A stretch of 37,435 nt of DNA from Planctomycetota bacterium (lineage in GTDB: Bacteria > Planctomycetota > UBA1135 > GCA-002686595), in the NCBI GenBank assembly GCA_016872755.1, contig VGZE01000019.1, positions 1-37,435 of the forward strand, written 5' to 3'. Made by a program: the position numbers and the translations under genes. The notes below the pieces were generated by a model that did no database searches, was not told where the DNA came from, and saw nothing but the letters and a program-made list of their open reading frames with translations. Positions 7,729-16,106 of the stretch are shown in pieces (position 1 is the first letter of the stretch; the number at the start of each line of letters is the position of its first letter).

Positions 7729-9176
7729 GGTTCGAACAGCCTGCGCCACAGGTCCGTCTGCAGCAGCGCGCCGGGGTCCAGGCGCTGCTTGAGCGCAGAG
7801 AACGCGGCCAGCCGGTCGGCCGGGAACATGCTTTGCACGTCGCGCGGCGCGATCACGAGATCCTTCGCGAAGTAGAACTTGCCGCCCGCCTCGAGCACGA
7901 TCCGGGTCAGCTCGCTGCAGTGGCGCCACAGGTCGGCGCGCCTGGAAGCCGTGACCTTGAAGTCCATCGCGAAGCTCCAGCCGTCGACGGCATGCGTGAG
8001 CCAGAACGGATCGGGCCGGTGGCGCTTGAACACGCCGAGGTACGGAACGAAGCCGCGCTCGTGGTTCCAACGCATCATCTGCTCGTACGCGGCATGCGCG
8101 GTCGCGTTGGGCAGGAACGACTGGTACTGGATCAGGCCGCCGCGGCCGTAGGCGAGCTTCCAGCCCGGCACGTAGTCGAGCAGGAACGCGAAGGCCGCAT
8201 GCGACTGCCGGTGCGGCTCCCCCATCGCCTCGAGGCGTCCGGACCAGTACTTGGCCGTGTTGATCGCGCGCATCCCCAGGTCGTTGGAGAAGTAGCGCAG
8301 GATCTTCCAGACCTCGGACTTGGGGAAGCCCAGGATCGTCAGCGGCAGTTCCTGGTGCCCGAGACGAAGCGTCTGTTCCGGGTGCGGATCCTCGCCCTCG
8401 TCGAGGTAGCGCGCGTCGTGGATCAGACCGCGGCCGAGTTCCTCCCCGCGCCCGAAGCAGTCGATCCAGCCGACCAGGTAATCCGAGTTCGCCTTGTGCG
8501 ACTCGAAGTACTCCATCATCTCGCGCAGGTTGCGACTGGCGAAGGCGCGCACCTCCAGGTCGCCCGAGTGCACGCGCTTGGTGCCGAGCACGACGCGCGT
8601 GATCACGCCGAGCATGCCGAAGCCGCCGATCGCGGCGTGGAAGAGGTCGGCATTGCGCTCGCGCGTGCAGGTGTACAGTTCGCCCGACGGAGCCAGGAGA
8701 TCGAACTCGGAGATCGCGTCGCCGAGCGTGCCGACCGCATAGTTGTTCTTGCCGTGGATGTTCATCGCCGCGGCGCCGGCGAGCGTGGGGAACATCGTCC
8801 CCGACACCACTTTCGGCCACCAGCCGTGCGGCAGGACGTGCTTCCACAACTGCTCGATCGTGAAGCCGCCCTCGGCCTGTGCCACGCCGCTCGCCGGATC
8901 GAAGGAGAGCAGCCGGTTCATGCGCGACAGATCGAGCGTGTGGCCGAGCTGATTGCAGGAAGCGTCTCCATACGAGCAGCCGCTGCCGCGCAAGCCGAGC
9001 GACTTGCCCTCGCGGCGGGCCTGCTCGAAGCACGCGCGCACCTCGTCGACATCGCGCGGCCGCAGCACGACGCCGTCCGAGCCGACCGCCATGCCCCAGC
9101 CCTCGACGCGCTCGTACGAGCGCTCGGGCCGCGCGCGGCGCGGGATCGGCGGGGCGAGCAGCGCTTTGGCGGGCAT
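7719..9176 (-). CDS. FAD-linked oxidase, DprE1-like (polyprenylphosphoryl-ribose 2'-oxidase family)
   Basis: A 485-residue flavoenzyme of the vanillyl-alcohol-oxidase fold. The FAD-binding loop is RGSGCSYGD (63-71), followed by GTMFPTLAGAAAMNIHGKN and GGFGMLGVI, which align with the mycobacterial DprE1 signatures (RGLGRSYGD, IHGKN, GGNGLTGII). The C-terminal substrate domain retains LIQYQSFLP and FAKD, with the lysine (438) matching the catalytic Lys418 of DprE1. The cysteine targeted by benzothiazinones (GWNIC in mycobacteria) is Ala403 here (GWSFA). With the DprE2-like gene upstream it should epimerise a lipid-linked sugar at C2 (ribose to arabinose in Actinobacteria). The actual lipid and sugar are unknown. 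ATG overlaps the preceding stop by one base (TGATG). Confidence 0.78.
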   Translation of the reverse strand: MPAKALLAPPIPRRARPERSYERVEGWGMAVGSDGVVLRPRDVDEVRACFEQARREGKSLGLRGSGCSYGDASCNQLGHTLDLSRMNRLLSFDPASGVAQAEGGFTIEQLWKHVLPHGWWPKVVSGTMFPTLAGAAAMNIHGKNNYAVGTLGDAISEFDLLAPSGELYTCTRERNADLFHAAIGGFGMLGVITRVVLGTKRVHSGDLEVRAFASRNLREMMEYFESHKANSDYLVGWIDCFGRGEELGRGLIHDARYLDEGEDPHPEQTLRLGHQELPLTILGFPKSEVWKILRYFSNDLGMRAINTAKYWSGRLEAMGEPHRQSHAAFAFLLDYVPGWKLAYGRGGLIQYQSFLPNATAHAAYEQMMRWNHERGFVPYLGVFKRHRPDPFWLTHAVDGWSFAMDFKVTASRRADLWRHCSELTRIVLEAGGKFYFAKDLVIAPRDVQSMFPADRLAAFSALKQRLDPGALLQTDLWRRLFEPCS

Positions 9177-9991
9177 CAGATGCTGGCGCGGCGGAACAGG
9201 AACGACGGCACGAGCTTCAGCACGGTGCCCACGGCCTGCCAGCGCAGCGGCACGTAGCGCGTGTTCACGCGATTGCGCGCGGCGGCGAGGATCTGGCGCG
9301 CCGCCTCTTCGGCCGAGATCAGCCAGAACAGCTTGTCCAGGCCCTGCGTCATGCGCGTGTCGACGTAGCCGGGCTTGATCGTGCACACGTGCACGCCGGA
9401 CTCGCTGAGCCGATTGCGCAGCGCCTCCAGGTACGTGTTCAGCGCCGCCTTGCTCGTGCAGTAGACCGGATTGCCCTTGCGGCCGCGGTCGCCGGCGATC
9501 GACGAGATGCCGACGATGGTGCCGCGCCGGCGCGTGCGCATGTAGTTCGCGCACTCGTTGCCCCAGGCGATCGCGCCGTCGAGATTCACCGCCAGGATCT
9601 CGCGATCGAGCGCGGTGTCGTACTGCTCCTTGCCGATCTTCGGCATCACGCCGGCGGCGTAGACGAACAGGTCGAGGCCGCCGAGCTCGCGCACGAGCCG
9701 CTCGAAGAGCGCGGGCACCTCGGCCAGGTTCGCCGCGTCGTGCACGGCGCTGATCACGGCGCCGCCGGTCGCGGCGCAGGCGGGTGCACAGGCGGCGGCC
9801 AGCGCGTCCAGCTCCGGTTTGCGCCGCGCCAGCGCGGCCACGCGATAGCCCTCGCCGGCGAGCTGGCGCACCAGCGCGGCGCCCATGCCGCTGGAGGCGC
9901 CGACGACGATCGCCCGGCGCTCGTCGAGCCCGACGCCGGCCAGGCGCACGGGTCCGGAGGGCAGGGCGGCGGGTGCGGGGTCGTGACTCAT
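9176..9991 (-). CDS. Short-chain dehydrogenase, DprE2-like
   Basis: A 271-residue SDR. The dinucleotide-binding motif is GASSGMG (about 32-38), the NAG-like motif is YAAGVMP, and the catalytic triad is in ISSIAGDRG...YCTSK (Ser, Tyr, Lys). After PGYVDTRMT the C-terminus reads RYVPLRWQAVGTVLKLVP and ends FLFRRASI. That closely follows the hydrophobic tail of mycobacterial DprE2 (VWAPAAFRYVMMVLRHIP, ending IFRKLPI), which is unusual for generic SDRs. The predicted job is to reduce the 2-keto intermediate made by the DprE1-like enzyme, completing the epimerisation at the membrane. It is the first gene of the operon and couples to dprE1 through TGATG. A long, SD-poor leader makes the start moderately certain. 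Confidence 0.76.
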   Translation of the reverse strand: MSHDPAPAALPSGPVRLAGVGLDERRAIVVGASSGMGAALVRQLAGEGYRVAALARRKPELDALAAACAPACAATGGAVISAVHDAANLAEVPALFERLVRELGGLDLFVYAAGVMPKIGKEQYDTALDREILAVNLDGAIAWGNECANYMRTRRRGTIVGISSIAGDRGRKGNPVYCTSKAALNTYLEALRNRLSESGVHVCTIKPGYVDTRMTQGLDKLFWLISAEEAARQILAAARNRVNTRYVPLRWQAVGTVLKLVPSFLFRRASI

Positions 9992-10025
9992 CGAATGGGA
10001 GTGGATCGGCCTGAAGGAACCCTCC

Positions 10026-10031
10026 ACCTTA
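10026..10031 (-). promoter_or_regulatory. Putative -10 element (TAAGGT) for the dprE operon
   Basis: TAAGGT on the minus strand in the 81-bp divergent space (9992-10072), predicting a leader of about 28 nt before ATG 9991. On the plus strand the hexamer TGGGAT at 10061-10066 is spaced six bases from ATG 10073, but it lacks the A at position two, so I treat it as weaker. Confidence 0.35.
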
Positions 10032-10072
10032 GCAGGCTTGGAAGGCCCGCGCCCGCGTGGTGGGATACGGCG

Positions 10073-13000
10073 ATGCGTGCCTCCCTCCGACGCTGGCCCG
10101 CCCCTTTCGCCCTGTGCACCGCGCTCATGCTGGGCGCGGGCTGCGGCGAAGACGCCCCGGCCCCGCTCGACGTCGAGGCGCTGGTCGCGCGCGAGCGCTG
10201 CGCAGCGCTGGCGGCCAAGGAGCTGTTCGGCCCGGCACTCGAAGCGCTCCAGCCGTTGCTCGCGCGGCCCCGCCCCGCGGCGGAGGATCTGATCCGCGCC
10301 GCGCAGATCGAGCTGGCCCGCAACGAAACCGACTCGGCCCGGGACTTCCTCGATCGCGCGCGCGCACTCGATGCCGACGACGTGCGCGTGCATTACGGCG
10401 ACGGCTGGTGGCAGCGCCAGACCCGCGAGGACCACGACCGGGGGATACGCAGCTTCGAGCGCGTGCTCGAGCTGTCACCGCACGACCCCGCCGCGACACT
10501 GATGCTGGCCGAACTCCTCGATTCGCGCGGCAATGAGGGCGACGAGCTCCGCGCGAGCAAGCTGCGCCTGGCCGTGATCGAGCGCGGTGTCGAGTTCGGA
10601 GGCAGCTGGTACCTGTCGGCGCTGCACCAGCGCGCGCAGGAGCTCTACCGGCTGGGTGAGGACGAGGCCGCCGCGGAGTTCAACGCGCGCAGGAACGACC
10701 TCGAGGCCTCCGGCATCGTGATGGCCACCTCGTTGGGGTTCGAGCAGGGCACGCTCGGGCTCGTGGCCGCACCGCAGCAGCAGGTGCGGCGCGCGATCGA
10801 AGCGCCGACGGCGCCGAGCTTCGCCGCGCCGAGCGTGATCGCGGCGCTGGCCGAGGCTCGCTTGGCGCGGCTCTCGCCCAGCGAGACCTGGGTGATGGTC
10901 GGCAATTCGAAGGAGTCGGAACGCCACGAAATCGGTGCCGACGCGCTCGTCGCGTACGACGCACGGGGCGTGCATGCGCTGGTCGGCCCCGAGTGGAAGC
11001 CGCGGCAACTGATCGAGGGCGGGGTCGGCGCGATCGCGAGCCTCGACCTCGACCGCAATGGCCGGCTGGATTTCCTCGTCGCCGAGGGCTCGCGCGTGAG
11101 GCTGTACGTCGAGGTCGAGCCGCCGCTCACGCCAGAGGAGGAGAAGCTCGAGAACGCGGATCCGAACGACAAGCCGGTGCGCTTCGGCACGTTCGCGAAG
11201 TGGGAGGAATCGAAGCTCGCGCTGCCCGCGTTGCCGGGCGCGGCGACCGGTTTCGTCGTCGTCGACGAGGACCACGACGGCGACGTCGACGTGCTCGTGC
11301 TCGGCGCGTTCGGCGCGCGGCTGTGGCGCAACGACGGCGTCGACCGCGCGCTGGTCGATGCACGCGCGAAGAACCACGCGCGCGAGGTCGAGGAGGCGCG
11401 CCAGCGCGGCCGGCCGATCCCGCCGCCGCCGCCGCCGGACATCCCGCTCGGCACGTTCACCGACGTCACCGCGGAGGCCGGGCTCGCGGAGCTCGGCGCC
11501 GTGGCCTGGTGCGTGCCCGAGGACTACGACACCGACCAGGATGTCGACCTGCTGTTCGGCGGCGCCGACGGCTGGCGCCTGTACGACAACCTGCGCGCCG
11601 GCAGGTTCGCACGCAAGGAAGCCGGCGAGCCGCGCGGCGTGCCCGCCGCCGCCCCGCCGCAGGTCGCCGATTGCGACGACGACGCGCGCCCCGATCTGTG
11701 GCTCGCGGGCGCGCCCGCGCGCGTGCTGCTCGCGCTTCCCGGCGGCGGTTTCCGCGAGGAACCGTGCGGCTCCAAGGCGAGCGCGAGCCCCGCGCTCGCG
11801 AGCGGCGCGCTGGCCGACCTCGATCTGGACGGCTACGTCGACGTCGTCGGACCGGCCGACGGCGTGCTGTACGCGGGACGCCTCGGCCTGGGCCGGCAAC
11901 CGGAGACACCGTTCGCCGGCCCCGCGGGCGCGACGGCGCTGGCGCTGGTCTGCGGCGACTTCGACGACGACGGCGTGCCCGATCTCGCGCGCTCGAGCGT
12001 GACCGGCGTCGAGTTGCTGAAGGGCGCGGGCAACGGCAACCGCGGCGTGCGCGTCGCGCTGGCCGGCCGCAAGGACAACCGCCGCGCGGTCGGCGCGGTG
12101 GCGGAGGTCCGCGCGGGCCCGATCTACAGGCGCATCTACCAACGCGGCGAGCCGGAGCTCGTCGGCGTCGGCAAGCAGTCCAAGCTCGACGTGCTGCGCG
12201 TGCGCTGGCCGAACGGAGTGTTGCAATACGAGCTCGACCTGCCCGCCGGCAGCGAGCGCGCGTTCGACCAGACCGAAGGCCTGGGCGGCTCGTGCCCGTT
12301 CCTCTACACGTGGAACGGCGAGCGCTACGTGTTCATCACCGACGTGCTCGGCATCACGCCGCTGGGGCTGCCGATGGCGCCGGGGATGCTGGTGCCGCCC
12401 GACCACGACGAATACGTGTTCGTGCGCGGCGAGGATCTCGGCCCGCTGCGCCTCGACGACGGCCGCGAGGTGCTCGAGTTGCAGATCACCGAGGAGCTGC
12501 GCGAGGTCACCTACCTCGACCACGTGCGGCTCGACGTGATCGATCACCCCGCCGAGGTCGAGGTCCATCCGAACGAGCGGTTCACGTTTCCGCCCTTCCC
12601 CGCGGCGCACACGCACACGGTGCGCGACGCGCTCGCGCCGTTGCGCGCGACCGGCAGCGACGGCCGCGACTGGACGCCGTCGCTGGCGCGCGACGACGGC
12701 GACTTCGCGCGGCCGTTCCGCTCGCTGCGCGGTCGCGCGGAAGGCCAGTACCTGGGGCTGGCCGATCCGTGGTGGCTGGAGCTCGAGTTCGACGCGGCGC
12801 GCCTGGCCGCGGCGCAGCGGTTGCGGCTGGTGATGACCGGCTGGTTCTACTGGACCGACGCTTCGGTCAACGTCGCGGCGGCGCGCACCGGCGACGTCGC
12901 CTTCGTGCCGCCGCTGCTCGAGCTCGAGCAGCCGGACGGCTCGTGGAAGCCGGTCGGACCGCCGCTCGGTTTCCCGGCGGGCAAGCAGAAGACGATGGTC

Positions 13001-13645
13001 GTGGACGTCGGCGATCTGCTCGCGCAGCGCCCATCCAAGCTGCGCATCTCGACGACGCTGCGCCTGTACTGGGACTCGATCCGCCTGGCCGTCGATGCCG
13101 ACGACGCTCCGTTCGTCACGACTTCGCTCGACGCCGTCGAAGCCGAACTGTGGGAGCGCGGCTTCAGCCGCAACGTGCGCGTGCACGACGAGGAGATGCT
13201 CGAGTGGTTCGAGTGGAGCGAGCTCGAGCCGTTCCCGCGCTGGAACCAGCACCCGGGGATGTACACGCGGCTCGGCGAGGTGAAGCCGCTGCTCGACGCG
13301 ATCGACGACCAATTCGTCGTGATGGGCTCCGGCGACGCGCTGCGGCTGCGCTTCGATGCGGCGCGGCTGCCGCCGCTGCGCGCCGGCTGGAAGCGCGACT
13401 ACCTGCTGTTCCTGGACGGCTGGGCCAAGGACCGCGACCCGAACACCGTGGAGGCCCTGTACGTCGAGCCGCTGCCGTTCCACGGCATGAGCGCGTACCC
13501 GTACCCCGCCGGAGAGCAATTTCCGGACACGCCCGAGCACCGGCGCTGGCGCGAGGAGTGGCAGACGCGACCAGCGAAACGCTGGATCGAGCCGCTCGGC
13601 AGGCAAGGCGAACTCGTTCTGCCGCGCGCCCCGCAACCGCGTTAG
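10073..13645 (+). CDS. Large exported TPR / FG-GAP / ASPIC-UnbV protein
   Basis: A 1190-residue protein. The N-terminus MRASLRRWPAPFALCTALMLG then AGCGED is a signal peptide with a weak lipobox (Cys at about 23). Residues ~30-230 are TPR-like helices (AAQIELARNETDSARDFLDRA). Residues ~310-650 hold FG-GAP calcium loops (DLDRNGRLD, DEDHDGDVD, DLDLDGYVD, DFDDDGVPD), split by a charged linker with a PPPPPPP run near 450. At ~655-725 is an ASPIC/UnbV domain ending VRWPNGVLQ. A C-terminal region of about 465 residues then begins CPFLYTWNGERYVFITD; I have seen this arrangement in CRTAC1-type proteins but cannot name the domain. It is probably anchored or secreted, with a binding or structural role. 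ATG 10073 is chosen because it opens the signal peptide. Confidence 0.85.
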   Translation: MRASLRRWPAPFALCTALMLGAGCGEDAPAPLDVEALVARERCAALAAKELFGPALEALQPLLARPRPAAEDLIRAAQIELARNETDSARDFLDRARALDADDVRVHYGDGWWQRQTREDHDRGIRSFERVLELSPHDPAATLMLAELLDSRGNEGDELRASKLRLAVIERGVEFGGSWYLSALHQRAQELYRLGEDEAAAEFNARRNDLEASGIVMATSLGFEQGTLGLVAAPQQQVRRAIEAPTAPSFAAPSVIAALAEARLARLSPSETWVMVGNSKESERHEIGADALVAYDARGVHALVGPEWKPRQLIEGGVGAIASLDLDRNGRLDFLVAEGSRVRLYVEVEPPLTPEEEKLENADPNDKPVRFGTFAKWEESKLALPALPGAATGFVVVDEDHDGDVDVLVLGAFGARLWRNDGVDRALVDARAKNHAREVEEARQRGRPIPPPPPPDIPLGTFTDVTAEAGLAELGAVAWCVPEDYDTDQDVDLLFGGADGWRLYDNLRAGRFARKEAGEPRGVPAAAPPQVADCDDDARPDLWLAGAPARVLLALPGGGFREEPCGSKASASPALASGALADLDLDGYVDVVGPADGVLYAGRLGLGRQPETPFAGPAGATALALVCGDFDDDGVPDLARSSVTGVELLKGAGNGNRGVRVALAGRKDNRRAVGAVAEVRAGPIYRRIYQRGEPELVGVGKQSKLDVLRVRWPNGVLQYELDLPAGSERAFDQTEGLGGSCPFLYTWNGERYVFITDVLGITPLGLPMAPGMLVPPDHDEYVFVRGEDLGPLRLDDGREVLELQITEELREVTYLDHVRLDVIDHPAEVEVHPNERFTFPPFPAAHTHTVRDALAPLRATGSDGRDWTPSLARDDGDFARPFRSLRGRAEGQYLGLADPWWLELEFDAARLAAAQRLRLVMTGWFYWTDASVNVAAARTGDVAFVPPLLELEQPDGSWKPVGPPLGFPAGKQKTMVVDVGDLLAQRPSKLRISTTLRLYWDSIRLAVDADDAPFVTTSLDAVEAELWERGFSRNVRVHDEEMLEWFEWSELEPFPRWNQHPGMYTRLGEVKPLLDAIDDQFVVMGSGDALRLRFDAARLPPLRAGWKRDYLLFLDGWAKDRDPNTVEALYVEPLPFHGMSAYPYPAGEQFPDTPEHRRWREEWQTRPAKRWIEPLGRQGELVLPRAPQPR

Positions 13646-13648
13646 ACT
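13643..13648 (+). promoter_or_regulatory. Putative -10 element (TAGACT) of the Kelch gene
   Basis: TAGACT overlaps the stop codon of the preceding gene (TAG at 13643-13645) and predicts a leader of about 15 nt before ATG 13670. It suggests that the Kelch gene has its own promoter despite the 24-bp gap. Confidence 0.4.
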
Positions 13649-13669
13649 TCAATTGCAAGATCCAATCCC

Positions 13670-15166
13670 ATGAAGACCCTCCCCCCGCTGCTCTCCCTCC
13701 TCCTCGTCGTTCCCGCTCTGGCGCAGGCGCCTGTGCTGAGCAAGGTCGGCGGTGCCGCCCCCGGCACGACCACGCTGACCGTGCAGGGCAACGCAGGCTC
13801 CCTGTACCTGGTCGTCTTCGCGCCGTCCGAAGCGGTCACGCCGCTGCCGACCGGAGCGACGCTCGCGATCCCGCTCGACTACCTTTCCCTGTCCTTCGCC
13901 TACCCCGGGTTCTTCGGCGTGCTGAACGCGCAGGGCAAGGGCAACGCGAGCTTCACGCTCAACTCGGATCCGACGCTGATCGGCCAGGTCTTCTCGTTCC
14001 AGGCGCTGCAAGGCCCGGCCTTCGACGCGGCCTCGAACCTCGTGCGCGTGACGCCGGCCACGCCGGGCACGTTCACGGCCACGCTGGATGCGCCGGACCT
14101 GCCGATCGCGGGCGGCGCCGTCGCCAAGGCAGCCGACGGCACGCTGCTGCTCGTCGGCGGCTCCGGACCGGTCGCGCAGCGCTACAACCAGAACACCGAG
14201 GAATTCGAGCTCGGCGGCGCGACCTTCGGCGTCGGTCTGCTGTCACAGGCGACCGCACTCGCCGACGGGCGCATCCTGTTCACCGGCGGCATCGGACTCG
14301 ACGGCGCGCCGACCAACGCGGCGGCGGTCTACGACCCGGTCGCCGACACGACGACCACGCTGACGATGAACGCGGCGCGCGCGGGCCACGGCGCATCGCT
14401 GCTCGGCAACGGCAAGGTGCTCGTCAGCGGCGGCTTCGCGACGTTCACGTTCACCGATATCCTGGCGCTGCTGACCGGCGTGCAGAACTCGACGGAGCTG
14501 TACGATCCCGTCACGAACGCGTTCAGCGCCGGGCCGAACATGCTCGAGGCGCGTGCCCTGCACACGTCGACCGCGCTGAACAACGGCGGCGCGCTCGTCG
14601 CCGGCGGCCTGTCGGTGATCCCGATCCTCAACCTCCCCACCGTGTCCTCGACCGCGTACGAGTACAGCGCGACGCTGAACTCCTTCGGCCTGCCCAAGTT
14701 CATGAGCACCGGCGTGCTCGGGCACAGCGCGGTCAAGCTCGCCAACGGCAAGGTGCTGATCGCGGGCGGCGCGACGGTCGACTTCGCCGAAGCGCTGGCG
14801 ACCGGCGACCTGACCAAGCTCAAGGTGGGCACCGTGACCAACTGCCAGGCCTACACGAGCGGCTTCTTCGGCGGCTTCGCCAGCGCGGGCACGTTGACGA
14901 CCGGCCGCGCCTTCGCCGGCATGGCCGCGCTGCCCGGCGGCGGCGCGCTGATCGCGGGCGGCGTGCAGGTCACGCTCGACCTGTCGAATCCGACGGGCTT
15001 CGTGTTCAACGCGCTGACGGCCGCCGACCGTTACGACGGCACGAGCGTCGCAGCCACCGGCGCGCTGGCCGGCGCCCGCCTGCTGCCGGTGCTCGAGCCG
15101 CTGGCCGATGGCACGATCCTCGTCGTCGGCGGCGGACTCACGGGCGCGGAGACGTACCAGCCGTAG
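13670..15166 (+). CDS. Secreted Kelch-type beta-propeller protein
   Basis: A 498-residue exported protein. The signal peptide MKTLPPLLSLLLVVPALAQA is cleaved near residue 19-20. Residues ~24-115 are a beta module with PLPTGATLAIPLDYL and SDPTLIGQVFSFQAL, related to the C-terminal module of the FG-GAP protein at 1703. From ~140 onward there are Kelch-like blades marked by repeated GG pairs after a short strand: LLLVGGSG, ILFTGGIG, VLVSGGFA, ALVAGGLS, VLIAGGAT, ALIAGGVQ, ILVVGGGL. Seven such marks fit a seven-bladed propeller like galactose oxidase's central domain, but I see no copper ligands that would support oxidase activity. The 3' end overlaps the convergent transporter gene by 29 bp. Confidence 0.85.
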   Translation: MKTLPPLLSLLLVVPALAQAPVLSKVGGAAPGTTTLTVQGNAGSLYLVVFAPSEAVTPLPTGATLAIPLDYLSLSFAYPGFFGVLNAQGKGNASFTLNSDPTLIGQVFSFQALQGPAFDAASNLVRVTPATPGTFTATLDAPDLPIAGGAVAKAADGTLLLVGGSGPVAQRYNQNTEEFELGGATFGVGLLSQATALADGRILFTGGIGLDGAPTNAAAVYDPVADTTTTLTMNAARAGHGASLLGNGKVLVSGGFATFTFTDILALLTGVQNSTELYDPVTNAFSAGPNMLEARALHTSTALNNGGALVAGGLSVIPILNLPTVSSTAYEYSATLNSFGLPKFMSTGVLGHSAVKLANGKVLIAGGATVDFAEALATGDLTKLKVGTVTNCQAYTSGFFGGFASAGTLTTGRAFAGMAALPGGGALIAGGVQVTLDLSNPTGFVFNALTAADRYDGTSVAATGALAGARLLPVLEPLADGTILVVGGGLTGAETYQP

Positions 15167-16064
15167 TCGTCGCACCCCGCTCGTCGCGCGTGACGAGCCA
15201 GATGCCGGCGAACAGGAGCGCCGCGGCCACCCCGGCCGCGGCGCTCGGCGTTTCACCGAGCATCCACCACGCGCCGAGGCCGGCGACGAGCGGCTGCAGG
15301 TAGTTGTAGATCGCGGCGGTCGAGGCCGACACGCGCGCGAGCGCGTACGAGATCAACAGGTACGCGACGACGGTCGGGAACACGAGCACGTAGGCGAGCG
15401 AGGCCCAGTCCAACGCGTCCAGCTCCGCGTAGTCGGGCGCTGCGCTCGCATACAGGAACGGCGCCCAAGGCACGCACAGCGCGTAGGCCCACGCGATCAG
15501 CACGAGCGGCGGCAGGCTGCGCAGCAACGGCCGCGACAGCACGAGATAGCCCGAATACAGCAGGCAATTGGCGACCATCAGCAGATCGCCCGTCAGCGGA
15601 GCCGAACCGCTCGCGCCGCGAGTCCCGCGCGCGAGCACCAGCCACGCGCAGCCGGCCAGCGCGATGCCGATGCCGGCTGCGCGCCGCGCCGACCAGCGCT
15701 CCTGGCCGAAGGAGGCCGCGATCAGGTACGTGAAGACCGGGATCGTGCACACGATCAGGCCGGCGTGCAGCGCGCTGGAGCGGTGCACGCCCTCGAGGAA
15801 CAGCACCTGATTGAGCACGATGCCGAGCAGCGAGCAGGCCAGCAGCCGCTTCCACTCGCGGCGCGCGGCGGCGAAAGCACGCGGATCGCGCAGCAAGGCC
15901 AGCCCTCCAAGGACCAGCGCCCCGACCGCGATGCGCAGCGCGGTCAGCGCGCGCGGCCCGACTTCGTGCATCGCCAGCTTGCCGAAGACCGGAAACAGTC
16001 CGAAGCAGACCTGCGCCGCGAGCAGTGCCGGTTGCGCGGAGTGCAAGGCGTGTCGGTCGCGCAT
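15138..16064 (-). CDS. EamA/DMT family permease
   Basis: A 308-residue inner-membrane protein with about ten hydrophobic helices arranged as two EamA repeats. The first half has VCFGLFPVFGKLAMHEVGP and the second LVFPTVVAYLLISYALARV followed by LQPLVAGLGAWWMLGE, which matches the conserved end of EamA repeats (L-x-P-v-x-a...G-E). Substrates of this family range from amino acids to other metabolites and cannot be predicted here. ATG 16064 is selected because it begins just before helix 1 and lies six bases downstream of the predicted transcription start. The gene is divergent from the Nudix gene and convergent, with a 29-bp overlap, with the Kelch gene. Confidence 0.86.
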   Translation of the reverse strand: MRDRHALHSAQPALLAAQVCFGLFPVFGKLAMHEVGPRALTALRIAVGALVLGGLALLRDPRAFAAARREWKRLLACSLLGIVLNQVLFLEGVHRSSALHAGLIVCTIPVFTYLIAASFGQERWSARRAAGIGIALAGCAWLVLARGTRGASGSAPLTGDLLMVANCLLYSGYLVLSRPLLRSLPPLVLIAWAYALCVPWAPFLYASAAPDYAELDALDWASLAYVLVFPTVVAYLLISYALARVSASTAAIYNYLQPLVAGLGAWWMLGETPSAAAGVAAALLFAGIWLVTRDERGATTTAGTSPRP

Positions 16065-16076
16065 CGAGGGCGCGAG

Positions 16077-16082
16077 AGGGTA
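16077..16082 (-). promoter_or_regulatory. Putative -10 element (TACCCT) of the EamA gene
   Basis: TACCCT on the minus strand, twelve bases before ATG 16064, predicts a leader of about six nt. It sits back to back with the plus-strand TAGACT of the Nudix gene, so one 42-bp gap serves two divergent promoters. Confidence 0.45.
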
Positions 16083-16094
16083 GCCGATCGCGGC

Positions 16095-16100
16095 TAGACT
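16095..16100 (+). promoter_or_regulatory. Putative -10 element (TAGACT), leaderless Nudix gene
   Basis: TAGACT is followed by exactly six bases (GCACGC) and then ATG 16107, so transcription would start on the initiation codon. No Shine-Dalgarno site is present, consistent with a leaderless message. Confidence 0.55.
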
Positions 16101-16106
16101 GCACGC

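Noticed and set aside
10028-10066. A leaderless promoter for the ASPIC protein gene
   Set aside because: TGGGAT at 10061-10066 has the right spacing to ATG 10073, but it lacks the second-position A, so it was not listed as a promoter.
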